In this document: piece after piece, positions 48,170-60,037 of the stretch | Layout of the letters: each line of letters begins with the position of its first letter | Position numbering within the stretch: the stretch's first letter is position 1 | NCBI RefSeq assembly: GCF_027943255.1 | Contig: NC_072896.1 | Location: 558,001 to 622,000, forward strand | Source of the DNA: Anastrepha obliqua | Taxonomy: Eukaryota; Arthropoda; Insecta; Diptera; Tephritidae | Direction: 5' to 3' | Length of the DNA: 64,000 bases | Notes under the pieces: generated by a model | Databases searched by the model: none | Seen by the model: only the letters and a program-made list of their open reading frames with translations | Told to the model about the DNA's origin: nothing | Made by a program: the position numbers and the translations under genes

Positions 48170-50409
48170 GTTTATACAATTTTTGAACAAAAAAAAAAAT
48201 AAATTAAAGATATGCTCAGCCCAAGTTCTGCTTTTTTGCCGAAATCGAACTGAATCCGAAATGAAATTCTATAGCCGAATACGAATTTCGGTTGTTCTCT
48301 AATACTGATTATCGGATAAATGAAAAGAAACAAGGTTTTTTAATTTATGGCATATACCGGCCATTATCCATTTATAAGGGAATACATTTTTTGCCGAATG
48401 CGATATTTCTTTTTTCTTTCTTTGAGAAATTTTTGCCACTTTTCGCTGAATTTGCCATTTTCTTTCGATATTCACCCTTTTTTAGCATATTTTTTTCTAT
48501 TTTTAGTTGTTCCTGTTTTCTTTCAATTCCTTTCAATTCCACCACTTCGTGCTTTTTATCCTCTTTTTCCATCTGAGTAGAAGTTCAAGTTTCTAAATTC
48601 TTTACTTGCATTAATTATTCGCAATGTCGAAGGTGCCAAACTTTAAAACTTTATGTATTTTTTGATAAGTCGAATTGAAACAAAATTGTTTATCTGTTTT
48701 ACTAGTCCGAGGTTACTTGGAGACGCTTGACTTTAAATACCAATTTTTTGTTTTTGCTATTGTGTTAATGAAATTTGGGTACTCTACTCCTATTAACGAC
48801 TCATAAAAAAGTGTTCAGGGATTTTAATTTTTGTTGATGTGGTTGATATTTTCATGGAAGTCCCCATATAACGTACCATACATACGTATATTTTATTTCA
48901 TAGCGTCTTTCAAGCCAGAGATTCATAGCATAATGTATGTATATGAGTTTTTTAATCACCTAAGTTGCTATCTTTCGTGTTATTTTGTTTAATAACAAGA
49001 GTGTGACGTACTTGACTACCAAAGGTTAAGTAAGGGTGAGCTGAACCTCTAATTTAATCGTGCGCCTGTTTTAGCGAGATACGGCTTTACGTCGTGCTTG
49101 CAATCGCGATTCACAATAACAATTCTATCCATGGCCACAAGCAATAACCTCTTAAGTTGAATTAAAAAAGATTTTAGCTATATTAGCTGCAGTGTTCTAG
49201 TAACAAAAGTAAGTAAGTTATTGGTAGAAACATATTAAACACATAATGTACATAAAGGGATTTTAATCGAAAGTATGATTTTCGACTTAGGCGGTTATTG
49301 ATTGGTCCGTTGGTATTTACTATTATCTTAGTATTATATTTTATGTTTAAAGATATTTGAACAGAAAAGATTTTTTACTCTCCATTATTTCACTTTTCCA
49401 ATACTTCCATTTGGTTCCACCTGATTTCATTCAGTTTTTTGTAATTTCAATTGATATTTCGTAGCAATCTTGGCAACTCTACTCATATATAAAGCACACA
49501 AGTGTTGCCTAGCTATTTTCTAATAAAATTGCAATTCATAATAAAGGAGCTATTGGCTGCTCACAAAATGGCTAAAACGATATGTTAAGAAAAAAAGACG
49601 AAGATATAAAGAAAGCTCTTCTCCAAAAAGAGTGTACATTCGAGCAATAAAGCAATGCGTACAAAGAACACACAGTTCGAAGTCGTTTATACGAAGACAA
49701 TATCAAAATAATTCAGAAAAAATGAAATGTCGCAGAAATTGCAGTGTGAACTGTAGCAAATGAAAATGTTTCCATCATTGGAGTGCACATTCATGCGAGC
49801 ATTGCTCATAGTAGCCCCCCCCAACACAACCAGTAAGTGCCCACCCGCAGTAACACACACAAAGACACACACTTTCATAAATAAATATATAAATAGTTGG
49901 TTTTGTTGCTGCTTTACGAGTTATGAACCGCTAGAGTTATTTCATGCATTATTATCGTAATTTTTAATATCTTCAAGATAGTGCACAACAACAACATCCC
50001 ATCGAAATTTGTTATTGCTATGGACTGAGAATGATTTGAAGTTGCGAATTAAATTGGTAAATAAAACGAAGAACGGATTTTATTCCTTACTTGTGTGCAT
50101 TTATGAGTGATACACGAACCATTAAGGCTTCAAATATTTAATAGCGATGGATTATTTTTTATGGAAATATTCTATTTTCAGGTCAGTAGCGGCCTATACT
50201 ATTTAAGCGAATAAAACTTTAAAGCTTTAAAAAGAACTCTTAAAAAAACAAATAAAAAAGGAAACGAAACCAAAATTTTAGTTTTCTACTTTTTTTCATG
50301 CCATCAGTACCCAGGAGGATAGGCTTAACAAATATTCCAATAAATGCATAATCATTACTGTCACGTAATAGAGTACTTTGGGGTATAATCCCCCGGTCAA
50401 TGGATTCAC
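48170..50409. other. Gene-free stretch
   Basis: The segment 48380-48575 is strongly T/C-rich on the plus strand, with repeats of TTTTTGCCGAA/TTTGCCA style words. No exon or element end could be supported elsewhere. Confidence 0.5.
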
Positions 50410-50735
50410 CTCTTATATATGTATATATATGTATATGCATATAACCCTTTACTCGGTGATTGGCTGAGCTTTTTTTGCGATTTGTGGTGTGCGTCTTGAT
50501 GTTATTCCACAGATGGAGGGATCTAAAGTTTTATGCGGTCTCCGAACGGCAAATTGTTTTTTGTGAGGAGCTTTTTCATGGCAGGAATAGACTCGGAGGT
50601 TTGCCATTGTCTGCTGAGAGGCGACCACAATTGGAAGAAACTTTTTCCATTATTTGGTGTTTCATGCCCGAAGATTCGAACCCGGACAGTACAGAAGGGT
50701 AGTCACGCCACACCATTCGACTACGGCGACCACCA
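50410..50735 (-). mobile_element. tRNA-derived SINE
   Basis: Read on the minus strand, the head resembles a tRNA promoter. The A box TAGTCGAATGG (50723-50713) and the B box GGTTCGAATCT (50682-50672) are about 41 bp apart, as RNA polymerase III internal promoters require. The body runs on to about 50456 and is followed by a TATATA-rich tail (50410-50456). From memory, this kind of element is common in tephritid and other fly genomes. No clear target duplication was found, so the boundaries are approximate. Confidence 0.65.
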
Positions 50736-51051
50736 TTTCTTTATGAGTTAACAAAATTATAGCACATAAAATCTCCATGAGCAGTATGGGGAAAAGCTTG
50801 ACAAAGAAATTGAAAAAATTCATACAAAAATCCCAGGAAAAAAATGAAATAAAAAGTGAAAATGAATATGACAATAATTTTAAATGAAGTTTTCAATAAC
50901 AAACTTGCAAAGTTGGATTTGAAGTGAGTATGCCATTATGAACTTCCAACGCGTGGCCAAACGATCACTTCTGATCTCTACGGTTAACAGCTGACGATCG
51001 ATTAAACTCAACTTGTTAAAATCAGAAATTCTATATCTAAGGAATAAGGGC

Positions 51052-51845
51052 TCCCATGCATGCACATCAGAGACCTGCATGGCTCACTGTTTTCTTGAGT
51101 TGTTCATACGCTAAATTTCTTGCTCACATTCAGTCAATTGAACCAAAATATTTGGTCAAGTGCAGTCAGCGCATGCAGGCGAACGCGTAGTTCAGCTCAG
51201 TCAACACGTATGATGTAATGTCTTCGGCTCAAATCTAATCATTGAAGAAAAAGCAGCATTGAATGAAATTGGCATCGGCCTTTGCGTTCAAACGATCAAA
51301 CTTGTTCAAAGAAGTAATTGTCATTATTGTAAAAAGCACATGTTCGAGCAAACGAGCGTTGGCGTACAATGTACGCTGTAAATCGCGTTTCGTATTTGAA
51401 AGGATTTGTTGGTTTCAGCCGTTGTAAAATAATGTCAAACGATTTTATATGTTTTATTATAAGTTTTAAGAAGAAAAAAAACAAATATGAAAATATAGTG
51501 TTTTTGCTTTAAAATTTTGCTTTTACTTTGTTACATGCAAAAACTCATGCGGGATCATACGTGTTCAAACCGGCTCATTTGGCTCTATAGAGCTTTTATT
51601 CTTGCTCAAAAAAATGAATGTACAGCCGAACGAGCAAATACCCGAAACGGCTGCTATGAAGACGATTGGTGATAACATCGGAGAGCTAAAACGCAGCAAA
51701 TGATTTGATTGAGCTGAAATAAACAATGACAATAACTTATTTGAACAAGTTCGATCGTTTGAACGCAAAGGCCTGTTTTTTTGTTCAAGCGAAGCGTATG
51801 AATGTTTTACACTCAGCGGGTGCAGTTCTCTGATGCACATGCGAG
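51052..51845. mobile_element. Inverted-repeat (foldback-like) element, interrupted at its right end
   Basis: The left arm contains GCACATCAGAGACCTGCA (about 51060), GTTCATACGC (about 51105) and GGCCTTTGCGTTCAAACGAT (about 51279). The right arm repeats the same blocks in inverted order: GGCCTTTGCGTTCAAACGAT (reverse complement at 51753-51772), CATTCATACGC (about 51797) and TGCATCAGAGAACTGCA (about 51835). Between them are many GTTCAAAC/CGAACGAG words. No protein was recognised. The hAT at 51846 inserted into its right terminus. Confidence 0.65.
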
Positions 51846-54724
51846 CAGTGTTGCCATTTTGGTGATTTTGGAGCTAGATTTAGCTCTTTTTTTTTAAATT
51901 GCTCCAAAAATTTGGATTTAGCTCCTAGCTCTTTTTTTAGCTCTTTTTAAAATGAAATAGTTCTTTTTAGCTACAAATATTTTAAATATTTAAACAAAAT
52001 AATTTACTACTTATTGTACTTAAATTAATTCGACGTGTTTTTTTTGTTGCCGTGTGGTAACTCCTGTAGCCATGAACGATTTCTATGTTCTATAATCGAT
52101 TAGTTTCAAAAGTATCATACCTAATACTATTGGCGCATTTTCACTTAAAAACGCGCAATGGAGAGGTAAGCCTTTTTTTTATTTTTCTAATTAATAATAC
52201 TTTAAGATCACTTTTTACTTATGCAGATTTATATGCAAAAGACTGCCGACTGCCGCCAATGAGGGTTCTGACCATGAATGTTTGGCAAAGCAAATAAGGT
52301 AACATTTTTGTTATTTTGTTTAATATAAAAATAACCTCTTTAATGCTTATAGGAAGTACGAGCAAAAACCGCGATCTACATGGCTTCAAGACAAAAGATT
52401 CAGGAAGTGGTTGATCGAGACTGGAAAAGGTTTGCAATGTAAGTACTGCCACTGCAGCTTGAAATCCAAATTACACGACCTTATTCGTCACGCTGCCACA
52501 AGCAAGCACATAAATGCAGCTTCGCCATTTATGTCGGACCCTCAGCCGACAGTTTCATTTATAAAAAAGCAAGAAATGGAAGTACACAGAGCGGAATTGG
52601 CCAATGCGTTATTCATCGGAGTACACACTTCAATTAGAGTGGTTGACCACCTAACCATTTTGCAAAGCGGGATATTTTCGGATAGCAAAGCTGCACCCAA
52701 TTTGAAGCTACGAAGATCAAAGTGTAGCGCTATACTTAAAAATGTGCTAAGTCCCTATTTTAAAAGTTTGCTAATGGCTGATCTCAAAGATAATAAATTT
52801 AGTCTAATTATCGACGAAGCAACAGACATAACTACAAAAAAATATGTGGGCATTGTAGTCAGATACTACAGTAACTCATCGAAAGTTTTCGTTAATACTT
52901 TTTTAAAACTCGCGGAGTTGGAAAAGTGCACGGCGGATGGCATTGTGTTAGCCATTTCCAATACATTAAAGGAATTTAATTTAAGTTTTGAAAACATGGT
53001 GGGTGTAGGAACAGATAATGCTAGCGTTATTTTTGGGATTAATAACGGAGTCATTACTCGACTGAAGGAATTCAATGCCAATATCAAACTCGTTCCTTGC
53101 ATTTGTCACTCAATACAACTAGCTGTTTGTGCGGCTTCGAAATGTATGCCAAATGAAATCGAATTTATAATTTCCGAAACCTACAACTGGTTTTCAAAAT
53201 CTTCGCTGCGACAAGCACAATACGAGTCTCTATACTCTACCATTAACGATGGTATGTGTCCATTAAAAATTACTCGAGCGTGTGAAACACGGTGGCTGTC
53301 AATCGAACCAGCAGTCAAAAGAATTGTAGATCAGTGGTTGGAACTTAAAACTCATTTTGGCATAGCCGCTTTGAATGAATCATGTCACAAAGCCCAACTT
53401 CTTTCAAAAATGTACACTGATGAAAATTTGGCATATTTCCAGTTTTTAAAACCAATTTTAAGTGAAGTGCAAAAAGTGAAAAAACTTTTTGAAAGTAACA
53501 TAGCTGACCCTATGAAATTGTTTTCCGAAGTTGTATATTTAATTTCAAGCTTGTGCATCAGTATAGTGTCACCTTCTGAAGATTTCAACCCTTTAACGTC
53601 TGAATTAGACAATTTTTTTACTCCTATTCCTTACATTCATTATAATTTTGAACAATTTATTCGACAAAAAAAAGAAGACAACACCATAAATGAGAGCACA
53701 GAAAACGAAATTCGTAATATTTGTCGAAAATTTATAATGAAATTAATTGAACAGTTGAGGCAACGTTTGTCACATAACATAAATACTTAAAAAAAAATTG
53801 ATTTTTTTTCCACTGAAAATACTCTAAAAACAATAAAGCCTCAAATTTTTGATTACTTTGAAAACGAAAAAAATAATTTCAATATAGATGAAATTACATG
53901 CTTGGAAATGCAGTGGCGCAACATACATTTATATGATTGGAAAAATGTGAACAATACTTTAGATTTTTGGATCGAGGTTAAGGAATATAAAAATTCTGTA
54001 AATGATAATCCGTTTAATGAACTGGCAAATTTTGTATTTTCTCTTCTTGTGCTACCACTTAGCAACGCTGAAGTTGAAAGAACTTTTTCGATGATGAATT
54101 GCATTAAAAATAAACAACGCAATAAAATTAATTTGGTTATGTTAAACACTTTGTTAACAATAAGATGTGGGCTTAAGAGACTTAATAAGTGTTGCCATGA
54201 TTTTGTCATAAAAGATGATCTCTTAAAGTTGATGAGAAATGATATATACGACTGCAACAATAATGATGATATTGTAGAAGATTTTTGTGGTGATGAAGAA
54301 TTTGATATATTTTGATATATTTAAATTGATATGTTATATCGTTACACTTTATTAAAAAAAAAAGTAAGAAATGTATTTTTTTCATTGTTTTCCATACATA
54401 AATGTGCTCCTAATGAATTCTTTAAAGTACAAGATTTATTTAATGTGATGTTTAATAGACTATTTTTTTTTGTTTCTGCTTTTGCAAATAAATGAATATA
54501 TGAACTTTTTCATATATTGTTATTACTGAATTGTTTAAAAATAATTTTAATTTTTGTAAAAAAATAAAATATGTGAATATATAAATGTGAAATATAATAA
54601 AAGTCACTGAAAAAATTTTAGCTCTTTTATTAGCTCCAAAAAAAAATTTTTGGCTCTTTTTAGCTCTTTTTTTTGACAAATTTAGCTCCAACAGCAAATT
54701 TTTTCTGGCAACACTGCATGCGAG
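51838..54724 (+). mobile_element. Nearly intact hAT transposon (2871 bp)
   Basis: The element 51846-54716 is bounded by a perfect 8-bp duplication, CATGCGAG (51838-51845 and 54717-54724), the hAT hallmark. The ends are inverted: CAGTGTTGCCA on the left and TGGCAACACTG on the right. Both subterminal regions (about 100 bp) are packed with TAGCTC-plus-T-run words, TTTAGCTCC and AGCTCTTTTT, likely transposase binding sites. It carries one transposase gene with introns (separate entry). Confidence 0.95.
52158..54315 (+). CDS. hAT transposase with one in-frame stop
   Basis: Three exons fit: 52158-52165 (ATG GAG AG, then GTAAGC), 52227-52298 and 52353-54315. The phases join, giving 680 codons plus the final stop. 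A BED-type zinc finger lies near the N-terminus (CKYCHCSLKSKLHDLIRH). The RNase-H-like catalytic core follows: FSLIIDEATD (first Asp) and VGVGTDNAS (second Asp). Next comes PCICHSIQLAVCA, the hAT CxxH motif. The C-terminus has the dimerisation block with the catalytic Glu, PLSNAEVERTFSMMN. One TAA (53788-53790, codon 506) interrupts the frame just before an A run; the same frame is open on both sides. It may be a point mutation, a base-call error in a homopolymer, or a recent pseudogene. Confidence 0.88.
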
Positions 54725-55734
54725 TGCATACATATATGCGTTACGAAAGTTCATTAATTAAAAATTTAAAATTTTTAAATTTAACTAAACTTTTTTTAAT
54801 TAGCTAGAATTTGTTACTGAACTTTTTAGGCCATTCAATACGATTACACATGAAGCGTGGGCCTCTAAATATAAATCCTAATTAAAATTCGAACCAGCAA
54901 TTTTTCGTTGTGACTATGGCTGGGTTTGCGTTAACTAAACATTGTTAGAAGAAGAGGGTATTTTTTTCCCAGTGACCACAATTATTTGGGCGTGCCAAAA
55001 ATTTAATGAGAAACCTATTGGAAATTTATTTTTCCGATTATCATTATTTTGTGGCATTTGAGTCTCGTGGTGTATTAAAATTCTAAAGGGCAGCGCAGAA
55101 CTGTCCATGTGGTAGTAACAAACTCATTGAGCTGTAAATATGTTGTCTGTGGCTGGCGGCCGTTTGAATCGCTTGGTTGGCCAGTGGCCACCAACAATAA
55201 CGATCAATTGTATTAGTTGTATAATGTTTATTGCAATTGGCACTCGCAATTGCCAATTTAAATGACAACAACAACACCGAGAACAATGCAGCAACATTCA
55301 TACTAAGTGCAACAATAAAAGCAGAGCTAATAACAACAAATTGCCGTAAAAACGTTTTTGTCTGTACCATAAAATTTGTTAATGAGTATAACTATTTTGC
55401 ATAGAAATAAATTTTGTTGCATAATTACTTGGTAATAGTCCCTGGGGGGTAAGCAGGAAAATCTCTCTAATATATACAGTAGCTGTATGTATGTGTGTAA
55501 TCGCTTTAAAATCGTTTAACATACAATTTATGTTGGGAAGGTTTATGGCAAATAAGTAGAAATATCTACTATAGTTTGTAGTTGAAATTGTTTATTTAAT
55601 TTATTGAACACATATTTTTTGATATTATTGTTGCCAAGCATAGTGAGCAAAGTATTTAATTCTAGAGAATAGTGCAATTTGTTAATTAATAAAGTTGAGT
55701 TACGAGTCTTAATCCAGATCAAATTTCATTAGCT
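54725..55734. other. Gene-free stretch
   Basis: AT-rich. No exon or repeat end was recognised. Confidence 0.5.
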
Positions 55735-56890
55735 GCGGAACATCGCACCAGACCACAGCAACAAAGTAGTTATTTCACATTATCCCATTTCACAACGCTT
55801 CCCACTTTAAATCACATCATGTCGTACCACATCACATGGAAGGCCCTTGAGATATATTGTTAACAGCTCACTTCAAACAGTGTTGCCAATTTAGCGACTT
55901 TGTCGCTAGAATTGACGACTTTTGCTTGAGTCTTGGCGACAAAAAAAAAGTTTTGACGACAAAAATGATTTAGCGACTTATCTGGCGACTTTTGGAGAGC
56001 AAATCAAACCCGTTTTAGGCAATAGATACTTTTCTGCCAACTTGATTACCCGTGAATGCCTTTTACCTTCCATACTCTAGAGTAACAATTTACTGACTAT
56101 AGGTAAAATAACGCACTACCTATTGGTGTGTTATCGTTGATAAATTATCGATCTATAATTGAAATTTAAAATTTGTTTTTACCTTAAATTTTTTTTTATG
56201 AAATTAACAACAATCATACGTTGTATTAAGAAATAATAAAATATATCTAATTCAATTACACTTTGTTTCACACAATTGTAACCAAATTATTTTTACCACT
56301 GATCACATAAGAGCAATGCGGTCGGGGAATCCCCGGATTTTACTATGTTCTGTACGTGAAACAATTGAATTGATATAGGCTCAGTTGATTGTTTACTATC
56401 TTCTAGCTTACTTACTTTTTAATTAATTTTAAGTAAATATAAAATATTTAAATCTATCTCTCAGAATGAAATTTAGGATCCGCCCCTGATGGAGTTAGCG
56501 ACTTTCTAGCGACTTTTGATATTGGCCCTAGCGACTCAGAGTTATTGGCGTTGGCAACACTGACTTCAAATGGCTCTCTATAGCAGATCACATCGCAACT
56601 TATCACATCTCATTGTCCCACACCATATCCATATCACAGCATTTTGCTGCTCGTGATATCATTTATATCATTTGTATACATTTTCACTAAATATCGCATT
56701 AAATATCATACTTTTGCATGAATGTTTATCTCAATTAAATATATTTACAAATTTAGAACTAATCTCATCATTTTAAATCATATAACCATATGACGTTGCC
56801 CCAGATCACATCACATTACCCCGCATCACATCGCTCGCACATCATATCAAAAAATTCCTCTTCACATCACATCTCATGGCATGCCGTCAT
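55735..56890. repeat. Degenerate ATCACATC-rich tract
   Basis: Words such as CACATCACATC, ATCACATCAT and CCCACACCATATC recur irregularly on both sides of the MITE at 55878 (about 55735-55855 and 56580-56890). This looks like one decayed short tandem repeat split by the insertion. Confidence 0.6.
55870..56570. mobile_element. hAT MITE (685 bp) with the same termini as the 51.8-kb hAT
   Basis: The element 55878-56562 is bounded by a perfect 8-bp duplication, ACTTCAAA (55870-55877 and 56563-56570). Its ends, CAGTGTTGCCA and TGGCAACACTG, are identical to those of the hAT at 51846. The subterminal words are different: TAGCGACTTT, GTCGCTAG and GGCGACTTTTG instead of TAGCTC. No open frame of note, so it needs a transposase from elsewhere. 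Confidence 0.92.
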
Positions 56891-57743
56891 ATCATCAGAT
56901 TATTTTAGTTTAGATCATACAACCACTTTTACTTTGGTAGTTGCTATTTGACCGTATTTAGTACAACAACAACATTTTGAGATTATTAAAATATCTATAA
57001 AATCAATAACTGCATGAAGTGCGGAAACTTTTCGTGAGACGGATGAAAATTAATAGGCCCAGGTGGCACGATAATTTTGCTGTAGTACCTGGCCAGCTCA
57101 GAGCCTCAGGACGCGGCAAAAGGGGCGCGTTCTAAGACACATAAACACTGATATTATCACGACGCAATATCTGCATACTTGACAATCTCACAAGGTAGGT
57201 GGAAATCCATAAGGATTGTGTATTATGGTTAAATTAAATATCCTTGGAAATCCTGTTCTAGAGAACAGTGGAAAGTCTGAAAAACCTAAAGCTGTAGTTG
57301 TTTAGACATAAGTTCAACTCTTAGAATCGGGAACTCTTTCCTCTTAGGAGGGGAACTAGGGAGATGATTATAAATATAACTCTACTATCTATCGAACACT
57401 GTTGTGGTAGACACCTCGTGCAAAATCGCTACGAAATCTTCGACATCACAGCGTGTAAAGGGAAAACGTATACATACTAAAAAACTCTACATATACTATT
57501 TTGTTTATGCACACACATACACATACATGAATGAGTGTAGCAATCGTAAAATCATAATAAACCTGCAATTTCTTGTCAATTGATGTTTGGGTGGTAAATA
57601 GGGTACGCACTTAGAGGGTGGGCAAATAAGGTTCGGAAAATAAGAATAGCGGCCTGCCATTTCAAGGAAGTTTATTCGTAAAAATGCCAAAAAGTAATTT
57701 TACTGGAAAAATGTTCACTTTACAACTCATTGAACCACATACA
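56891..57743. other. Gene-free stretch
   Basis: A less AT-rich part at 57050-57140 has no recognisable coding potential. Nothing else was seen. Confidence 0.5.
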
Positions 57744-57892
57744 TCTATACTAATATTATAAAGAGGAAAACTTTGTTTGTTTGTTTGTTACGAATAGGCT
57801 CAAAAACTACTGGACCGATTTTAAAAATTCTTTCACCATTCGAAAGCTACATCATCCACGAGTAACATGGATCATATTTTATTTTGGAAATA

Positions 57893-59345
57893 GGGCTCGA
57901 GATATAGGTCAAAACGTGGACCCGGGTAACCTTCGGATGTGTATGTACAATATGGGTATCAAATGGAAGCTGTTGGTGAATGCTTTAGTCCAGAGTATCT
58001 TTCATGCCGCTCCGTGACTAGGGTCTCGAGATAGAGACCAAAACGTGGACCCTAGAATGTGTTTGTACAATATGGATATCAAATTGAAGCTGTTGGTGAA
58101 TGCTTTAGTACAGAGTATTTTTCATGCCGCTCCGTGACTGGGGTCTCGAGATATAGGTCAAAACGTGGACCCGGGTAACCTTTGGTTGTGTATGTACAAT
58201 ATGGGTATCAAATGAAAGCTGTTGATAAGTGCTTTAATACGGGGTAATTTTCATACCTATTGATGACTAGGGTCTGGAAATATATGCCAAAACGTGGACC
58301 CGCCGTGTCTTTGAACCGAATTAAACCAAACTTACACACATTGTTAAGGAGGTATTGAAGATGGTTTCCGTATAGTATGGATACCTATTGGTAGATAGGG
58401 TCTCGCGATATAGGTCAAAACGTGGACCCGGGTAACCTTCGGATGTGTATGTACAATATGGGTATCAAATGGAAGCTGTTGGTGAATGCTTTAGTTCAGA
58501 GTATTTCCATCCGCTCCGTGACTAGGGTCTCGAGATAGAGACCAAAACGTGGACCCTAGAATGTGTTTGTACAATATGGATATCAAATGAAAGCTGTTGA
58601 TAAGTGCTTTAATACGGGATAATTTTCATACCTATTGATGACTAGGGTCTCGAAATATATGCCAAAACGTGGACCCGCCGTGACTTTGCACCGAATTAAA
58701 CCAAACTTACACACATTGTTAAGTAGGTATTGAAGATGGTTTCCGTATAGTATGGATACCTATTGGTAGATAGGGTCTCGAGATATAGGTCAAAACGTGG
58801 ACCCGGGTAACCTTCGGATGTGTATGTACAATATGGGTATCAAATGAAAGCTGTTGATAAGTGCTTTAATACGGGGTAATTTTCATACCTATTGATGACT
58901 AGGGTCTGGAAATATATGCCAAAACGTGGACCCGCCGTGTCTTTGCACCGAATTAAACCAAACTTACACACATTGTTAAGGAGGTATTGAAGATGGTTTC
59001 CGTATAGTATGGATACCTATTGGTAGATAGGGTCTCGAGATATAGGTCAAAACGTGGACCCGGGTAACCTTCGGATGTGTATGTACAATATGGGTATCAA
59101 ATGGAAGCTGTTGGTGAATGCTTTAGTTCAGAGTATTTCCATCCGCTCCGTGACTAGGGTCTCGAGATAGAGACCAAAACGTGGACCCTAGAATGTGTTT
59201 GTACAATATGGATATCAAATGAAAGCTGTTGATAAGTGCTTTAATACGGGGTAATTTTCATACCTATTGATGACTAGAGTCTCGAAATATATGCCAAAAC
59301 GTGGACCCGCCGTGTCTTTGCACCGAATTAAACCAAACTTACGCA
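57893..59345 (+). repeat. Higher-order tandem array, 12 units of 120-129 bp
   Basis: The word CAAAACGTGGACCC starts at 57910, 58039, 58159, 58288, 58416, 58543, 58663, 58791, 58920, 59048, 59175 and 59295. Three unit types follow it: A continues GGGTAACC, B continues TAGAATGTG, C continues GCCGTG. The order is A B A C A B C A C A B C, so ABC trimers of about 375 bp recur with deletions. Confidence 0.92.
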
Positions 59346-59885
59346 CATTGTTAAGTAAGTATTGAAAATGGGTTTCGTAAAGTTTGGTTGTAATTCGGAG
59401 CACTGGCAACGGGTACAGCGTTCTTTTGAGCCAGCCATAATGTCGCTTACTTTTTTAACGCTTGGGGCGGAACTGAACTGTCAAATTGACAGTGTGAGTT
59501 ACAATGTGTCAATATTTCTTTCTGATTTGGATGCCATAAGGAAAAAGCGTAAGTGCAACATGTAAAAATTGTTTGTGAATTTTTTTGGAGTGGATTTTGG
59601 AACAGTGAATAATTTCTTACGAAATTTGAGAATTTAATGTGAAATCCGAATGAAATTATGTGTTCGTGGAAAAAACAATTTTTTTCGTTTTTTTTTTTTT
59701 TGAAAAATATAAATGGATAATGGTTAAAAAAGCTCCAATGCTTAATAAAACATATAAATTGAAACGAAAAATTCATGGATGATCAGGAAAAAGACGGCTG
59801 TTTCTTAGTTATTCATTTGCGTTGATTTGAAATTTAAAAACAATCTTCTTTTTTCCTGATTTTCAATTTGTATTTTATATTTACT
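59345..59885 (+). other. Unique segment inside the Helitron
   Basis: Absent from the short Helitron copy. It contains a 67-codon frame (59362-59565, MKMGFVKFGCNSEHW...), a GTAAGT donor-like word at 59549-59554 and a 15-bp palindrome CTGTCAAATTGACAG (59477-59491). It may be captured host DNA or a remnant of the autonomous parent. Not recognised. Confidence 0.4.
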
Positions 59886-60037
59886 CAAAAACAAATAGAA
59901 AAACAAAAAATATTGTTTATGCCAAAGCGATTGAATAAAGAATAAAGAAATAAATAATATGAAAACCATATATTTTCTGTTCTAAACCATATCTATTCTA
60001 TTTTAGTGTGCCCAGCGAAGGGGGCGGGGTTTGCTAG

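Larger units (their letters stand above)
57744..60037 (+). mobile_element. Non-autonomous Helitron with internal minisatellite (2294 bp)
   Basis: It starts TCTATACTAATATTATAAAG and ends GGGGCGGGGTTTGCTAG, preceded by A and followed by T. This is Helitron-style insertion between A and T without duplication. A short GC-rich potential hairpin precedes the CTAG. The first 150 bp and last 130 bp match the short copy at 8833-9128. Between them lie a 12-unit tandem array (57893-59340) and about 540 bp of unrelated sequence (59345-59885). No Rep/helicase gene is present. Confidence 0.88.

Noticed and set aside
48292..48580. Phe-rich frames
   Set aside because: A T-rich tract translates into Phe/Leu/Ser runs in all plus frames; not a protein signature.
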